From: Xestospongia bergquistia | Lineage: Eukaryota; Porifera; Demospongiae; Haplosclerida; Petrosiidae | Reading direction: 5' to 3' | Length of the DNA stretch: 64,000 nucleotides | NCBI GenBank assembly: GCA_963965975.1 | Contig: OZ014424.1 | Coordinates: forward strand, 4,216,001-4,280,000 | Shown here: positions 27,121 to 38,666 of the stretch, in pieces | Layout: each line of letters opens with the position of its first letter | How positions within the stretch are numbered: the stretch's first letter is position 1 | Made by a program: the position numbers and the translations under genes | Notes under the pieces: generated by a model | Told to the model about the DNA's origin: nothing | Database searches by the model: none | Seen by the model: only the letters and a program-made list of their open reading frames with translations

Positions 27121-27936
27121 ATGGCTACTGACAAAAAAGAGGACTACATGGACTATGATCGTTTTGATCCTTTTCTATACATCAAAGATAAATATGCAGT
27201 AGTGAATGATTGGAACTCTCAGCCATTGAAACTATTACACAATATATTCCAGTCTTATGGTTCCACTCCTGCTGGATTGAAGGTGCTTGAATTTGGATGT
27301 GGCCCTGTACCAATATATCAATGTAGTTCACCACTACATGCATCAGAGATAGTTTTTGCTGAATATAGTGAAAGAAATCGAAATACTCTCCAAATATGGC
27401 TCAACAATGACCCGAATGCACCAGATTTCACAGCACTATTCAAGTATGTTGTACAAGATTTGGAAGGCAAAGGAGAAGACGAAACTGTAAAGAGGCAGAA
27501 TGACTTAAGGCGTCTTGTAAAAGGAGTTATACCTTGTGATATAGTACATGATCCTCCTCTTCTAGTTTCTGGCTATGGAGGACCATATGACATTATTTTC
27601 TCCAGTCTGTGTTTAAGTTGTGCTTGTACTACTCTTGAAGAATATAGTCAAGCTATTGGTCGACTCACAAAGTACCTTAAATCAGGTGGAAAACTAATTC
27701 TTCAGGATGTTTTAGCACCAGGAGATTGCCACTATTTTTCCATTGGATCAGAGAAATTCTATTCTCTGAGTATGACTCACAAGTTTGTTAATTCTGCTTT
27801 GAGTGAAAATGGATACAAAGATATTAGTATTACTGTTCAACCTCGTGAAGGTACTTCAGGTGCTGACAATGCTTTATCTATGTGTACACCAAGTTCGGCT
27901 GATGCTACATTTTTTGCAGTTGCCACTAAAATTTGA
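27121..27936 (+). CDS. SAM-dependent methyltransferase, NNMT-like, copy d
   Basis: Intact single exon, 271 residues. Motif I VLEFGCGP, SSLCLSCAC, KYLKSGGKLILQD (KSGG instead of the usual KPGG loop), VLAPGDCHYFSIGSEKFYSL, and a long C-terminal stretch REGTSGADNALSMCTPSSAD ending ATKI. Asp at the LILQD position. EYSERNRNTLQIWL and the Ser-Cys pair distinguish it from the block-C copies. It has no exact duplicate in this window. The acceptor substrate is not predictable. Confidence 0.9.
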   Translation: MATDKKEDYMDYDRFDPFLYIKDKYAVVNDWNSQPLKLLHNIFQSYGSTPAGLKVLEFGCGPVPIYQCSSPLHASEIVFAEYSERNRNTLQIWLNNDPNAPDFTALFKYVVQDLEGKGEDETVKRQNDLRRLVKGVIPCDIVHDPPLLVSGYGGPYDIIFSSLCLSCACTTLEEYSQAIGRLTKYLKSGGKLILQDVLAPGDCHYFSIGSEKFYSLSMTHKFVNSALSENGYKDISITVQPREGTSGADNALSMCTPSSADATFFAVATKI

Positions 27937-29380
27937 TCTTATTATCTAGAGTGATAAGATAAGCTTTAATTTATAAGACTTGACATAAGAGTGTCAATTT
28001 AAGTAGATTTCATGTACAATTATTGTAATAGTAGCTATCACATTTATGGTGGAAATTTGAAAAAAGATTTTTTTTGTTGTTTTTTGTTATAACTCCTGTT
28101 GTTACTTGCTATATATGTATATCTTTAATTGTAGTTCCTGAGTATTGCCTTTATTATTTTAAATGATATAACTGTGAGGAAGTCCTGGGTGAGCCCCACA
28201 CTATAAAAATTGATTGGTTGATTTAATCATTATTTGGTTATATAGGTTGTAATTGCAAGATTATTTTGTCCAAATTTAACGAGAGTAGCTATTACATTTA
28301 TGATGAACAATTTTTAAAAAAATAGTATTTTTGTAGCGTTGTGTAGCTCGAACCTCAATGAACATAAGAGTAAACACATTCCTATGTCAGGAGTGGGTGC
28401 GGCCTGTACCTTTACCTTCAGCCATAGACTATGTACGGTTACGTAGTCTACACTATCTATGCTTCCATATAATAGACTACGTAACCGGAAACGGCGCACG
28501 TGAATTTGGAAGATATCCAATTAATTCAGTAAGAAGCGAACACATTCAAAGCAGAATTAGCTCAAAGAATTAAACTCATTTCTATTGGTCAACATGTTGT
28601 CTACATATTTTTGTTTTATATATAATGCACTAGTACTATTAATTTATGTCTTTATAAAACGTTAATATAAAGTTGTTTGAATTTGCTCATTTGTACTAAA
28701 AAACCTGTAAAATGACACTTTGGGACTCTTGCTTCTTATAGCAACGTTATTACAGAAATATTTAAAGGCAGGTATAAATGATAAATACAACTACGTTGGT
28801 GTAAGCCAATTTCTTTGAAGTAGGTATTTCCTTATCACAGCAAATCCAGTGGAAATATCTCCGAAGCACTCATACTTTTGGGACTCTAGAAATAAGCTTT
28901 GAACTTCAATAATTTAATTAGCAGTGAAAGAGATAGTAATGTGTGTGTTGGTTTAGTGTATTACTGTTTACTATAATAACTATTATTTTATTAATCAGAA
29001 TTAAACATGGTGATTTTAGTCATTTCCCCATTATTACAGTGTAATATAAGAACTGTTCATTTTAGGACAAGGAGTGTACTAGAAGTGCATCTCATAAGAC
29101 AGCAGATGACAAGAAGAAACACAAAGAAAGAGAAGATTTTTAGACTTTTAAAGCTTTTTGTTCATTTGGCGCTCCTTTTGGCAGTATTCATAAGAAGTAC
29201 AGAAGTTTTGCTACCGTCCACTATAGTTTGGTGGCTACCAGTGCCGTGTTTGCGGAGTTAAAGCAGTTCAAAGCCATTTATTTACCCGGGTAACAGACAC
29301 ACACACACACAAGCTGACAGAGTACAGTAACCCTCACTGTACACCCATGCACAGCGAGGTTAATAAAACAGTAACTAAAA
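27937..29380. other. 3' module, partial MITE arm and shared pre-promoter spacer
   Basis: 28201-28260 is a lone left arm of the inverted-repeat element. 28300-28500 holds the TTTGTAGCGTTGTG / GGAGTGGGTGCGGCCTG module, in which GACTACGTAACCG/CGGTTACGTAGTC at about 28436-28485 forms a hairpin. 28830-29130 is the shared spacer (AAATCCAGTGGAAA, TTTTGGGACTCTAGAAATAAGC) also present at 57105-57430. No gene seen. Confidence 0.5.
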
Positions 29381-29514
29381 ATGTCTACACACAAAGAAGA
29401 GGAGTACAATGCCTACGATCGTTTTGATCCTTTTGTATACATCAAAGATAAATATACAGTAGTCACTGATTGGAATTCTCAGCCATTGAAACTATTACAC
29501 AATATATTCCAGTC
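29381..29514 (+). pseudogene. methyltransferase N-terminal fragment (ATGTCTACACAC type)
   Basis: 45 codons (MSTHKEEEYNAYDRFDPFVY ...) identical in layout to full members, cut after NIFQS and followed by unrelated sequence that leads into helicase remnants. Fragments with the same MSTHKEEEYNAYDRFD start lie at 35494 and 58902. Confidence 0.85.
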
Positions 29515-29639
29515 AAGCTACGATACGTTTTCCTGAACTTTGAGGAAGTAACGCAATTAAATATCGTCAAATTTATTTGTATCTGGCCCACATTATATCA
29601 TTATTAGTTGTTAAATAGCAGATGAAAAGGAGAAAGACC

Positions 29640-30580
29640 TACAGTGAACTAGTCTCATCCCGGGACTACTCGCAAGCGAAAGTATATTGACAGTTAAGGA
29701 ATGTGGTGCGGGTGTTGGTATGCAATTAGAGGTAGTGTGAAATATGATCCATTTAATTGAAGTAGGTGCGAAAGTGTATACATTAAATCTTTGTCTGCAT
29801 TATCAATTCAGTTAAAGCAGACAAAGATGGATTCATAAAATGGATAAAGGATCATTTGACAAACTCTCTTTCATAATGTTTTTTTCTCATTTACAATTTT
29901 ATTTTTAACATATATAATTTTTTTTTTAATTAGGAGGATATATACAAGTACTGGCTTACACATTCCAAGCATTCGATAGACTTTATCATGTGTAATCTTT
30001 AAATCAGTTGCAGTCAAAGCCATGACATGTACAGTTGGTGGAACAAGGCTTCTAATTTCTCCACGATATGTTTCTCTAAAAGTGTTTCCCCTAAAGAATT
30101 AACAACAAATAATTATCATGTTAATTTAACACAATAATTATTACTCACCATTTTGGAACACAATGTGCTTGATCAATAGTAATACAAACAAGATTACCTG
30201 TGAAAACTTGACTTAGTAGTACATCTCTCCACTGCCTGTTATTTATAGTAATGACTTTGGGCTAATATAAATTAACTGGCTGATACCTTCCTTGATGCCT
30301 CAAGTTCTTTCAATATCACGATGAGTTTCAGATATATACTCAGCAGATATGCCAATCTTGATAATTTTTTTTCTGATCCATCATTAACGTAACTAGTGGT
30401 GATACACATAATATAATTGATAATCCTGTAAAATTACGAATATGATCATAAACCTTTGGTAGAATGGAATAGCATAGTGACTTCCCATATTCCATTGGAA
30501 GACACAGAAAAGATCATTCGCAGAAACAAATGCACTAATTAGTTCTTTTTGTCTCTTTGAGAGTATTAAGTCCTAAAATT
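29640..30580 (-). pseudogene. RecQ-like helicase remnant 2 (inverted orientation)
   Basis: Minus-strand pieces: DLFC...MGSHYAIPF (about 30515-30460, decayed Walker A neighbourhood), a QVFTGNLVCITIDQAHCVPKW segment (about 30215-30150, DEAH changed to DQAH), then TYRGEIRSLVPPTVHVMALTATDLKITHDKV (about 30080-29985, motif III). More complete around motif III than the other remnants but interrupted by stops and gaps. Confidence 0.6.
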
Positions 30581-31432
30581 GAGATAAGAATGTGTAGTAG
30601 TAAAGAAAATGGAAAGAATGGTGAGCCTATGCTATAATACAGCTACCATACTACTAGTAGTATAGAATATACAATTTGTTGTAACATTCCAAGTTAGTCA
30701 AACATTGAGCTAACAAGTCAATCTAATGTTGCCAGACTATATATACTGTATAGCAGGAAAACTTCTCAAATTTTCAAATCAACAAGTTTTTGATAAATCT
30801 GCCAAATTTTGCCATGATTCTGAACATCACTGGATACGTTCACAATTATCGCATTCACTTTGGCAGTGGTTATTTGAACATGACTGGTATCTTATGAATT
30901 TCAGCTAACTTAGCTTATGAGTTAAGAATTTAAGAAAAAGATTCCTAGACTTTAAACCCTAAACTCTTGACTGTGCGATTAACAGTCAATAGTCTCCCCT
31001 AACGTGCTCTAATGTAGTCTACAGAGTAACCTTTAATGATAATTTCAATTTAAAAGAACAATTATTAACAATGCTTAGAGAATGGGATGAAAAAATTAGA
31101 TAAAACGGTGAAAGTGTAATCAAATCTGCTTCTGCCATCCCGAAGCTCATGTTTAACATTCAACTAACCAGCACCACATTGAATAAATTGGTTTCAAAGT
31201 AGTATTTTAAGTGAAAATGAGAAACTTATGAATATTACTTATAACCATGCCTGTTGATTGCATCATGTATATTGACCAATCAGAATGAAGTGCTGGTTAA
31301 ATAGCCAAATTAAAATTTATAAGTTGCTGGTCTTGGTCAAATAACAACTTCCTTGATTTTTTAACCACAGAAGCACCATTTTGAAAGTTGAAACAATTAA
31401 ACATAATAAATTTAATGTTGTTGTTGTTATAG
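30581..31432. other. unassigned spacer
   Basis: AT-rich, no recognisable coding exon; it leads into the first VWA8 exon. Confidence 0.4.
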
Positions 31433-32605
31433 GAGGTGACTCCATTAATGTTGGTGGAGTAAGTGTTCTTATTAATATCCCATCAAGTCCAGAACTTGTT
31501 CCTAAATTATATAGTAAGTTAAGAGATTTGTCCACTATATCACGTGACTCACCAATATACTGTAATGAACATGGCCTGTATTACTGAGGAACATATGAAA
31601 ATATTCATAATTGTATTTTAAATTTGTTTGTCTTGCATGTTTTAAAAACCATACAGGTGGTCCTATGTATCTAGCTATGATCTAATTAAGTTTACTCCAT
31701 CCATGATTTTTGACATGTATGGTAATTAACAGAATTTTAAGTAGTCAAAGTGTGAGCATTATTATTTTAGGTCTGATTGGTAAATGCTTTGAGCAGTCCA
31801 TAGGTTATGGAGACATTCTTTACCAGCATCACATTCTTTTTGACTCTCTAATCTTCAATATCAATGAATATAGCTATAATAAATTCACTATTAAGGAAAT
31901 CTTGGGGTGATTTTTTCTATTAGCGTTTGTATTTATCGATATAGCTCATTCAAGTATTATGATGATACATTTTATTGTATTTAACTTTTCTTCAGTAAAA
32001 AGTCAACTTTCTCAGAGCACACTATAACATCTCAAGTGGATGATATCAAAGGTTTGTGAAATATGAAATTTAATATTGTCATTTGTTCTTTTAAACAATT
32101 TGAACTAATCATTCTTTTAATATCAAATAGATTAGTATGAACATACATATTACATCTATGTTTTAATATCCATCTAGGATTTGGTTGGTCAGGACATATA
32201 CCTGTTAGGTCCACCTGGACCACTCTGTCAACATCTCTCTCTTGCCTTTGCTGAGCTAGTAGGGAGAGAAGTTGAGTATGTCACTCTGTCACGAGATACT
32301 ACAGAAGTGGATTTAAAACAAAGTAGAGAGATCATTAATAATACTGTTCATTATATGGATCAGGTATGGTAATAAGAACTACTAAACAAATGACTTTCTT
32401 TTACCTTTTAATAATTATGTTTATCTGTAGGAATATTCTTAAGAGTAATTGGACTCATGGCATCTTGTTAGAGCTAGTGAGAAGTTTAGAGTGATAGCTC
32501 TTGGACTCCTAATTGTTTTGAAAGATACTGACTTCAAAGTGAAACACTATGAAGATTGTATAGTTAGCAGCAATGTCAGTGGAAGACTAATAACTATAGA
32601 ATGAC
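31433..32605 (+). pseudogene. VWA8: VWA8-like N-terminal exons, collapsed copy 1
   Basis: VWA8 is a large mitochondrial AAA+ ATPase with a C-terminal VWA domain. Exon 31433-31513 reads INVGGVSVLINIPSSPELVP (human: VNIGDVSYKLKTPKNPELVP region). Exon 32178-32363 (62 codons, open) reads DLVGQDIYLLGPPGPL ... VEYVTLSRDTTEVDLKQ. The next exon (about 32431-32510) starts EYS then TAA (CAG in the 40-kb copy), runs through HLVRASEKFRVIALG and breaks. The exon with ILEGLEKAERN is missing. 32520-32600 is a misplaced downstream piece (DFKVKHYEDCIVSSNVSGRL). The first two exons are intact but the gene cannot be. Confidence 0.78.
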
Positions 32606-33529
32606 ATAAATATAGAAAGGCAAGCTAGTGAGAATTTTAAGCATTATTAGATTGAATGAAATTCATTTAATTGCTATATAAATTAGAAGTTAAAGGATGC
32701 AATTTAATTTCATTCATACCTCTAAAAGTTACATTCAACATTATATTAAATTATGAAAAGAAACATACCAATATATATATTGTTAACATGTGGTCCAAAA
32801 TGATTATAGGGCCATCTGGCACACACAGCATGCCAGTCAGAAAAAATAGTTGTTTATCTAAGCCACTATAGCAATTTAATGTCAATGCCAACATGAAACT
32901 AACTTCTATCTGTATTAAGAAATAAGACTGATGTCATATTAGTTAAATGCAAAGTTTCATATAGAGAAGGAATAGCCTCAGGACTCCCCCTCCAAATTTT
33001 GAAGATTGTACTACCAAGTAGATCATAACAACAAGCACATGTGTATTATGACATTTTAATAATGCATAACACAGAGTATCATCCAATGACATTTTTCTTT
33101 TACAAGCTTATCTTAAAAGCCTTGTTATGAACTATAAACAATCATGGAACTTAAAGCATAAAAACCTTAAAGAGGCTATGTAGTATAACACTCCTTGGAG
33201 TGGTGTATGGCCCTATGTACTATTTTATGATTGATTATTCCTCTCCACCCACCTTCAAACACCTCCCTGTTTGATATGTGTTTACTTCCAAAACAATTTA
33301 TATAGTTTTTAAGGATCAAAAATTACAACTTGTGAGTAATAATTTCTTTTAAACCTTGTTATAACTTCAGCTTATACCTGGTACATACAATAGGATACGT
33401 TTTAAGCTTTAAATTTATAGTACTAAACTAAATAATATCATGTTAAATATTTCGTATAATTATTGTAAGAGTAGTTATCACATTTATGATGAAAAAAAAT
33501 TAAAATATTTATTTCTTGTAGTATTACAT
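32606..33529. repeat. VWA8-associated spacer, copy 1 of 3
   Basis: Shared with 36300-36900 and 59700-60300 (blocks AGCACATGTGTATTATGACATTTT, TCATCCAATGACATTTTTCTTTT, CTCCTTGGAGTGGTG). Non-coding. Confidence 0.65.
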
Positions 33530-33692
33530 TGTAAAAATTGATTAGTTGATTTAACTATCATTTGATCATACAAGTTGCAATTTTTTTGTCAAAGAATAAT
33601 ACTGTTTTCATTACTAATGTACTACTGCTTACATAGCTACATAACAATCAATTTCATAATGCATTAGTAATCAAAATAGCATTATTTTTACA
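33530..33692. mobile_element. MITE-like element, internally deleted copy
   Basis: TGTAAAAATTGATTAGTTGATTTAACTA at the left and ...ATTTTTACA at the right match the 23938-24171 element. It abuts the next methyltransferase fragment exactly. Confidence 0.55.
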
Positions 33693-33696
33693 TTGT

Positions 33697-33828
33697 GAAA
33701 ATGGATACAAAGACATTAATATTACTGTGCAACCATGTGAAGGTACTTCAGATGCTGACATTGCTTTATCTCTGTGTACACCAAGTTCAGCTGACGCTAC
33801 ACTTTTTGTAGTTGCCACTAAGAAGTGA
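33697..33828 (+). pseudogene. methyltransferase C-terminal fragment (last 43 codons)
   Basis: An in-frame ENGYKDINITVQPCEGTSDA ... ATKK segment ending in TGA 33826-33828, nearly identical to the tail of the 22799 pseudogene. Everything upstream is replaced by the inverted-repeat element. Confidence 0.85.
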
Positions 33829-34230
33829 TCTTTATTAGCTAGTGTGATTGGATAAGCTTTAATTTTATAAGACTAGGCATGAAAAAGTTAGTTTTCATGT
33901 ACGTGTCAATTTAAGCACATAGTGGTTTTAGTCATTTCTTCATTATTACAGTATAATATAAACATTATTCATTGTAGGATAAGGGATGTACTAGAAGTGC
34001 ATCTAATTAACAAGACAGCAGACGACAAAGAAGAAACATGAAGAAAGACAAGTTTTCAGTGGAGAAGACAGAGACAGTTCACGAGTTATAAACTAAAGGA
34101 ACATCATAAGTAAAGCTGAAATATTTTAATAGTATTGTTTTCTCTATCGTAATTTCTGTAAAATAAAGTATACATTAGGTAGAATTTGGATTTTTAATAT
34201 TGTAATTTAATACTGCTTAATTATACTTCA

Positions 34231-34298
34231 TTACGTCATTAGATAGCTCGATCAGGCTCTTCTCACCAAATAGTATTCGCGTAAAACAACAACTCAAA
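34231..34298 (+). promoter_or_regulatory. methyltransferase promoter, CRE-like
   Basis: TTACGTCAT at 34231-34239 and GATCAGGCTCT at 34250-34260 before ATG 34299. Duplicate at 57647. Confidence 0.5.
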
Positions 34299-35110
34299 AT
34301 GGCTACTGACAAAAAAGAGGACTATATGAACTATGATCGTTTTGATCCTTTTGCGTACATCAAAGCTAAGTACCCAACAGTAAATGATTGGAACTCCCAG
34401 CCATTGAAACTATTACACAATATATACCAGTCTTATGGTTCCACTTCTGCTGGATTGAAGGTGCTTGATTTTGGCTGTGGCCCTGTACCAATATATCAAT
34501 GTAGTTCACCACTACATGCATCAGAGATAGTGTTTGCTGATTACACTGAAAGGAATCGAAATACTCTACAAATGTGGCTTGACAATGACCCCAATGCACC
34601 AGATTTCACAGCACTATTCAAGTATGTTGTACAAGATTTGGAAGGCAAAGGAGAAGAGGAAGTTGTAAAGAGACAAGATGACTTAAGAATAAGAAGTCTT
34701 GTAAAAGGAGTTATACCTTGTGATGCATTACATGATCCTCCTCTTCTAGTTCCTGGTTATGAGGGACCATATGACATTATTTTTTCCAGTCTATGTTTAA
34801 TTAGTGCATGTACTACTCATGAAGAGTATAGTCAATCTATTGGTTGACTAAAAAAGTATACCTTAAACCAGGTGGAAAACTAATTCTTCAGAGTCTCCAA
34901 TCACCAGTAGGGTCCTACTATTTTTACATTGGATCAGAGAAATTCTTTTCTCTGAGTGTGACTCCAGAGTTTCTTTATTTTGTTTTGAGCGAAAATGGAT
35001 ACAAAGATATTAAATTTACTGTTCAACCTCGTGAAGGTACTTCAGGTGCTGACATTGCTTTTTGTAATTCGGTTGATGCTATACTTTTCGTAGTTGCCAG
35101 TAAGAAGTGA
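34299..35110 (+). pseudogene. methyltransferase pseudogene, block A1
   Basis: Full-length relative of the family. It is open for 182 codons, then the Arg of SIGRLTKY is TGA at 34845-34847, and a 2-nt insertion follows near 34858. The remaining frame (LKPGGKLILQSLQSPVGSYY ... SKK) is intact to 35110. An extra RIRS segment precedes LVKGVIPCD. Variable positions: SSLCLISAC and LILQS. The duplicate at 57714 has a different lesion, so inactivation was independent. Confidence 0.88.
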
Positions 35111-35493
35111 TTTAATAAGTGGAATTGTTTGTTAAAACTTCAATTTATAAGTGTAAACTTTAAAAGTGTTAATTTAGATCTCATGTACAATTATTGTAAG
35201 AGTAGCTATAACATTTATGATGGACTTAAAATTTAAAAAATAGTATTTTTGTAATATTGTCTAGCTGAACAACCTTACTCATGTCTTATTTGAACATCAA
35301 CAATAATCACTTTCCTGTTCCAGGACTGGATGTGGCCTGTAACCTTTACCGCAAGCGTAGATGTAATACTAACAGGGATTGGAAACGGCGCACGTGACAC
35401 GTATTAGGCTCCTCCCACCAAAATTAATGATTTATATTATATTAGTTATTATAATTAATTAGTATTAAATAATAAATAAAACAATAACTAAAA
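35111..35493. repeat. methyltransferase 3' module
   Basis: Array-wide 3' blocks plus ACTGGATGTGGCCTGTAACC and GGAAACGGCGCACGTGACAC. Duplicated at 58520-58901. Confidence 0.65.
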
Positions 35494-35611
35494 ATGTCTA
35501 CACACAAAGAAGAGGAGTACAATGCCTATGATCGTTTTGATTCTTTTATATACGTCAAGGAAAAGTATGCAGTAATCACTGATTGGATATCTCAACCATT
35601 GAAACGATTAC
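35494..35611 (+). pseudogene. methyltransferase N-terminal fragment (block A1)
   Basis: MSTHKEEEYNAYDRFDSFIY ... through QPLKRLL, then a switch to VWA8-associated sequence. Its duplicate is at 58902. Confidence 0.8.
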
Positions 35612-35716
35612 TTTAACAATGGATAGTGACATAATGATGATACAAGAATTGGTTTTTATTCTCAGGTATTATAATAATAATTCAATATGGAAAGATTTGT
35701 TATAATTATTTTGTAG

Positions 35717-37106
35717 GCTGTTGTATGTGCAGAGCAATTGGACTCATGGCATCTTGTTAGAGCTAGTGAGAAGTTTAGAGTGATAGCTATCCTGGACTCC
35801 CTGTCCCTCCATATCATGATAACACATGTTATAACAATAGCACATAGTAATGATAATTATTAAGACTAATACATCCTATGTTCTACCAATTGTTAATTTG
35901 TAATAGTTAATCTATTCATATACATAGATTCTTACCTCCTATTGCTAAAACTACTTTATCAAGAGCTTTGTCAAGTCATCATATTTATCCTTCATCACCT
36001 ACTAATACTGTACCATCAAGTGATACTACATGTAAGTTATAATTATAAAACTATTTTCCTTATAAGGATATATTCCTTATAAGGATAGTAAATGTGACTT
36101 AGATTATCTAAACTTTATAGATTCAAGAGCAAGTGGTGTATTGCATATTGGAGCTACCAAAGTCCATTTACATTCTGATCACAATGATGTTGCTATGGTA
36201 CCAGATGTGATATTTTATGATAATCCACTGGTTAGTGAGAGCAGATAGATAGATAGATGAATATGATCTTAACATGTCTATAATTGAAAAATCATCTTCT
36301 AATTGTTTTGAACAGAAATATAAAAGGGCAAGCTAGTGAGAAGTTTTAAGCGTTATTAGATTGAATGAAATTCATTGGTTGCTATATACATCAGCAGTTA
36401 AAGGATGCAATTTAATTTCATTCGTACCTCTCAAAAGTTACATTCAACAATATATTAAATGATAAAAATAAGCATACCTATATATATATATATTTATATA
36501 GTTGATTGTGGTCCATAATGATTTTAGGGCTGTCTGGCATACACAGCATGTCAGTCATGAAACTACCTTCCAACTGTGTCAAGAAATAAGACTGATGCTA
36601 ATTTATAGTTTCATATAGAGAGGGAATTAAAGACTCTAATACCAAGTAGATCATAACAACAAGCACATGTGTATTATGACATTTTAGTAAAGCATGACAT
36701 AGAGTATCATCCAATGACATTTTTCTTTTAAAAGCTTATTTTAAAAGCCTTGTTGTGAACTAGAAACAACCACAGAACTTAAAGCATAGAAAACCTTATA
36801 GGGGCTATGGAGTACAATACCCCAGACTCCTTGGAGTGGTGCGTGGCCTTATTACTATTAAATTTATGATTGATTGTTCCTGTTCACCCCCCAAGAAAAA
36901 TTCCTGCATTTTGTTTACTGATATTATAATATAATGTCTTTCTTTTCTTTTCTATAGCATCTTCATTTGTTAGAGGAAATACTAAAAGATTACTCTTTAG
37001 GAGAACACCTTCTCTTGATAGGTAATTAAGAAGTAGGCAAGAACAAACTGGCTGATCAATTACTCCATCTTCTTCATGCTCCTTGTGAATATCTACAATT
37101 ACATAG
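35717..37106 (+). pseudogene. VWA8: VWA8-like middle exons (block A1)
   Basis: Starts with a chimera of two VWA8 exons: AVVCA (35717 on) joined directly to EQLDSWHLVRASEKFRVIA, the intron and most of the first exon being lost. Then phase-compatible exons 35928-36031 (FLPPIAKTTLSRALSS), 36121-36230 (SRASGVLHIGATKVHLHSDH ... VIFYDNPL) and 36958-37106 (LLEEILKDYSLGEHLLLIGN, TAA at 37027-37029 where Gln of the Walker A loop is expected, then EVGKNKLADQLLHLL). The same TAA occurs in the 60-kb duplicate, so the break predates the duplication. Confidence 0.75.
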
Positions 37107-37704
37107 GTATACTGCAATACAGTATATGAATGATAGATACATGAACTGACCATGTGATTTGACTATTATTATAATAAGTTATAATGGGACCTCTCTCTAA
37201 GGACACCTAATTATTGAACCATTTTCTGAATTAAAGAGGACATATAGCATTGCATTAGTTAAAAGTTAGACTGATTAAGTTAGTACTCAGATATGAGAGG
37301 TTCCCATTGTATCCTACTCATATTTCATTAACTGTATGTAGGGATTCAACTGTTCAAACATTGACAACTCAGCCATTTGTAGTTCACTTATCAAGATTCT
37401 CCATTGGTTAGATAGTAAATACATCTAAACATAATTAAAGTTATAAAAGGAATACCATAGTTTATAGAATGATTAGTACTCTAGTGCTAGACATTTGATA
37501 TGCGTTTCCTTCCAAAACAATTCATATAGTTTTTGAGGAATCAAAAATTACAACTTGCTAGTAATAATTTTTTTGAAGCCTTTTTATAAGTTCTGCTTAT
37601 ACCTGCTGCATGCATCCTTAATACCTGCTGCTGAGTATTGCCTCTATTTAAATAGCATAGTTATTATAGTTAGTATTTAGTAGTTAATAAAACAGGAACT
37701 CAAA
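37107..37704. other. block-A spacer
   Basis: Non-coding, duplicated at 60506-61103. It contains a leader-like CTCTATTTAAATAGCATAGTTATTATAGTTAGTATT just before the next pseudogene. Confidence 0.5.
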
Positions 37705-38522
37705 ATGGCTACTGACAAGAAAAGAGGACTATCTGGACTATAATAGTTTTGATCCTTTTGTGTACATCAAGAAAAGGTATGCAACAGTACATGATTAGAT
37801 TAACTTTCAGCCATTGAAACTATTACACAATATATTCATGGTTCCACTCCCACTGGATTAAAGGTGCTTGAATTTTGGTGTGGTCCTGTAACAATAGATC
37901 AATGTAGTTCACCATTCACCACTACATGCATCAGAGATGGTGTTTGCTGAATATAGTGAAAGAAATCGAATTATTCTTCAAATGTGGCTTGACAATGACC
38001 CAAATGCACCAGATTTCACAGTACTGTTCTAGTATGTTGTACAAGATTTGGAAGGCAAAGGAGAAGAGGAAGTTGTAAAGAGACAGGATGAGTTAAGGCG
38101 TCTTGTAAAAGGAGTTATACCTTGTGATATAGTACGTGATCCTCCTCTTCTAGTTCCTGGCTATGAGGGACCATATGACATTATTTTCTCCACTCTATTT
38201 TTTAACTGCTGCTTGTACTACTCACGAAGAGTATAGTCAATCTATAAATCTATAAGTTGACTAACAAAGTACCTTAAACCAGGTGGAAAACTAACTCTTC
38301 AGGGTGTCCAGGCACTGGGAGACTCAGAGTATATCTATTATTATTTTGGGTCAGAGAAATTCTTCTAGGTGTGACGCCAGAGTTTCATAATTCTGCTTTG
38401 AATGAAAAATGGATACAAAGGTATTAATAATACTGTTCAACCTTGAAAGTATTTCTGGTGCTGACACTGCTATATCTAGTTCGTTTTATGGTATAGTTTT
38501 TATGATTGCAACTAAGAAATGA
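37705..38522 (+). pseudogene. methyltransferase pseudogene, heavily mutated (block A1)
   Basis: Recognisable from ATGGCTACTGACAAG to ACTAAGAAATGA. A one-base insertion in the A-run after codon 4, TAG and TAA stops, a deletion near the SYGST region, a duplicated CACCATT and further frameshifts are present. The stretch EGKGEEEVVKRQDELRRLVKGVIPCD (38048 on) remains open for 62 codons. The duplicate at 61104 shares most of the lesions. Confidence 0.85.
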
Positions 38523-38619
38523 TCTATTGCATAACTAGTTATGATTGTGATTAAGTTTTCAAGCTCTGTTATAGCTCCTGTTGATACCTTCTGACTATTG
38601 CCCTCCCCATGTTTATATA

Positions 38620-38666
38620 GCATAATTATTATAGTTAGACTCTGGTTAATAAAACAGTAACTCAAA
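38620..38666 (+). promoter_or_regulatory. alternative methyltransferase leader without CRE-like site
   Basis: GTTTATATAGCATAATTATTATAGTTAGAC then TTAATAAAACAGTAACTCAAA. This subgroup (also 44440-44495, 62000-62054, 61060-61103) lacks the ACGTCA box but keeps ATTATAGTTAG and the AACAGTAACTCAAA leader. Confidence 0.4.

Noticed and set aside
30726..30908. 60-codon ORF
   Set aside because: No domain and no splice partners; likely chance.
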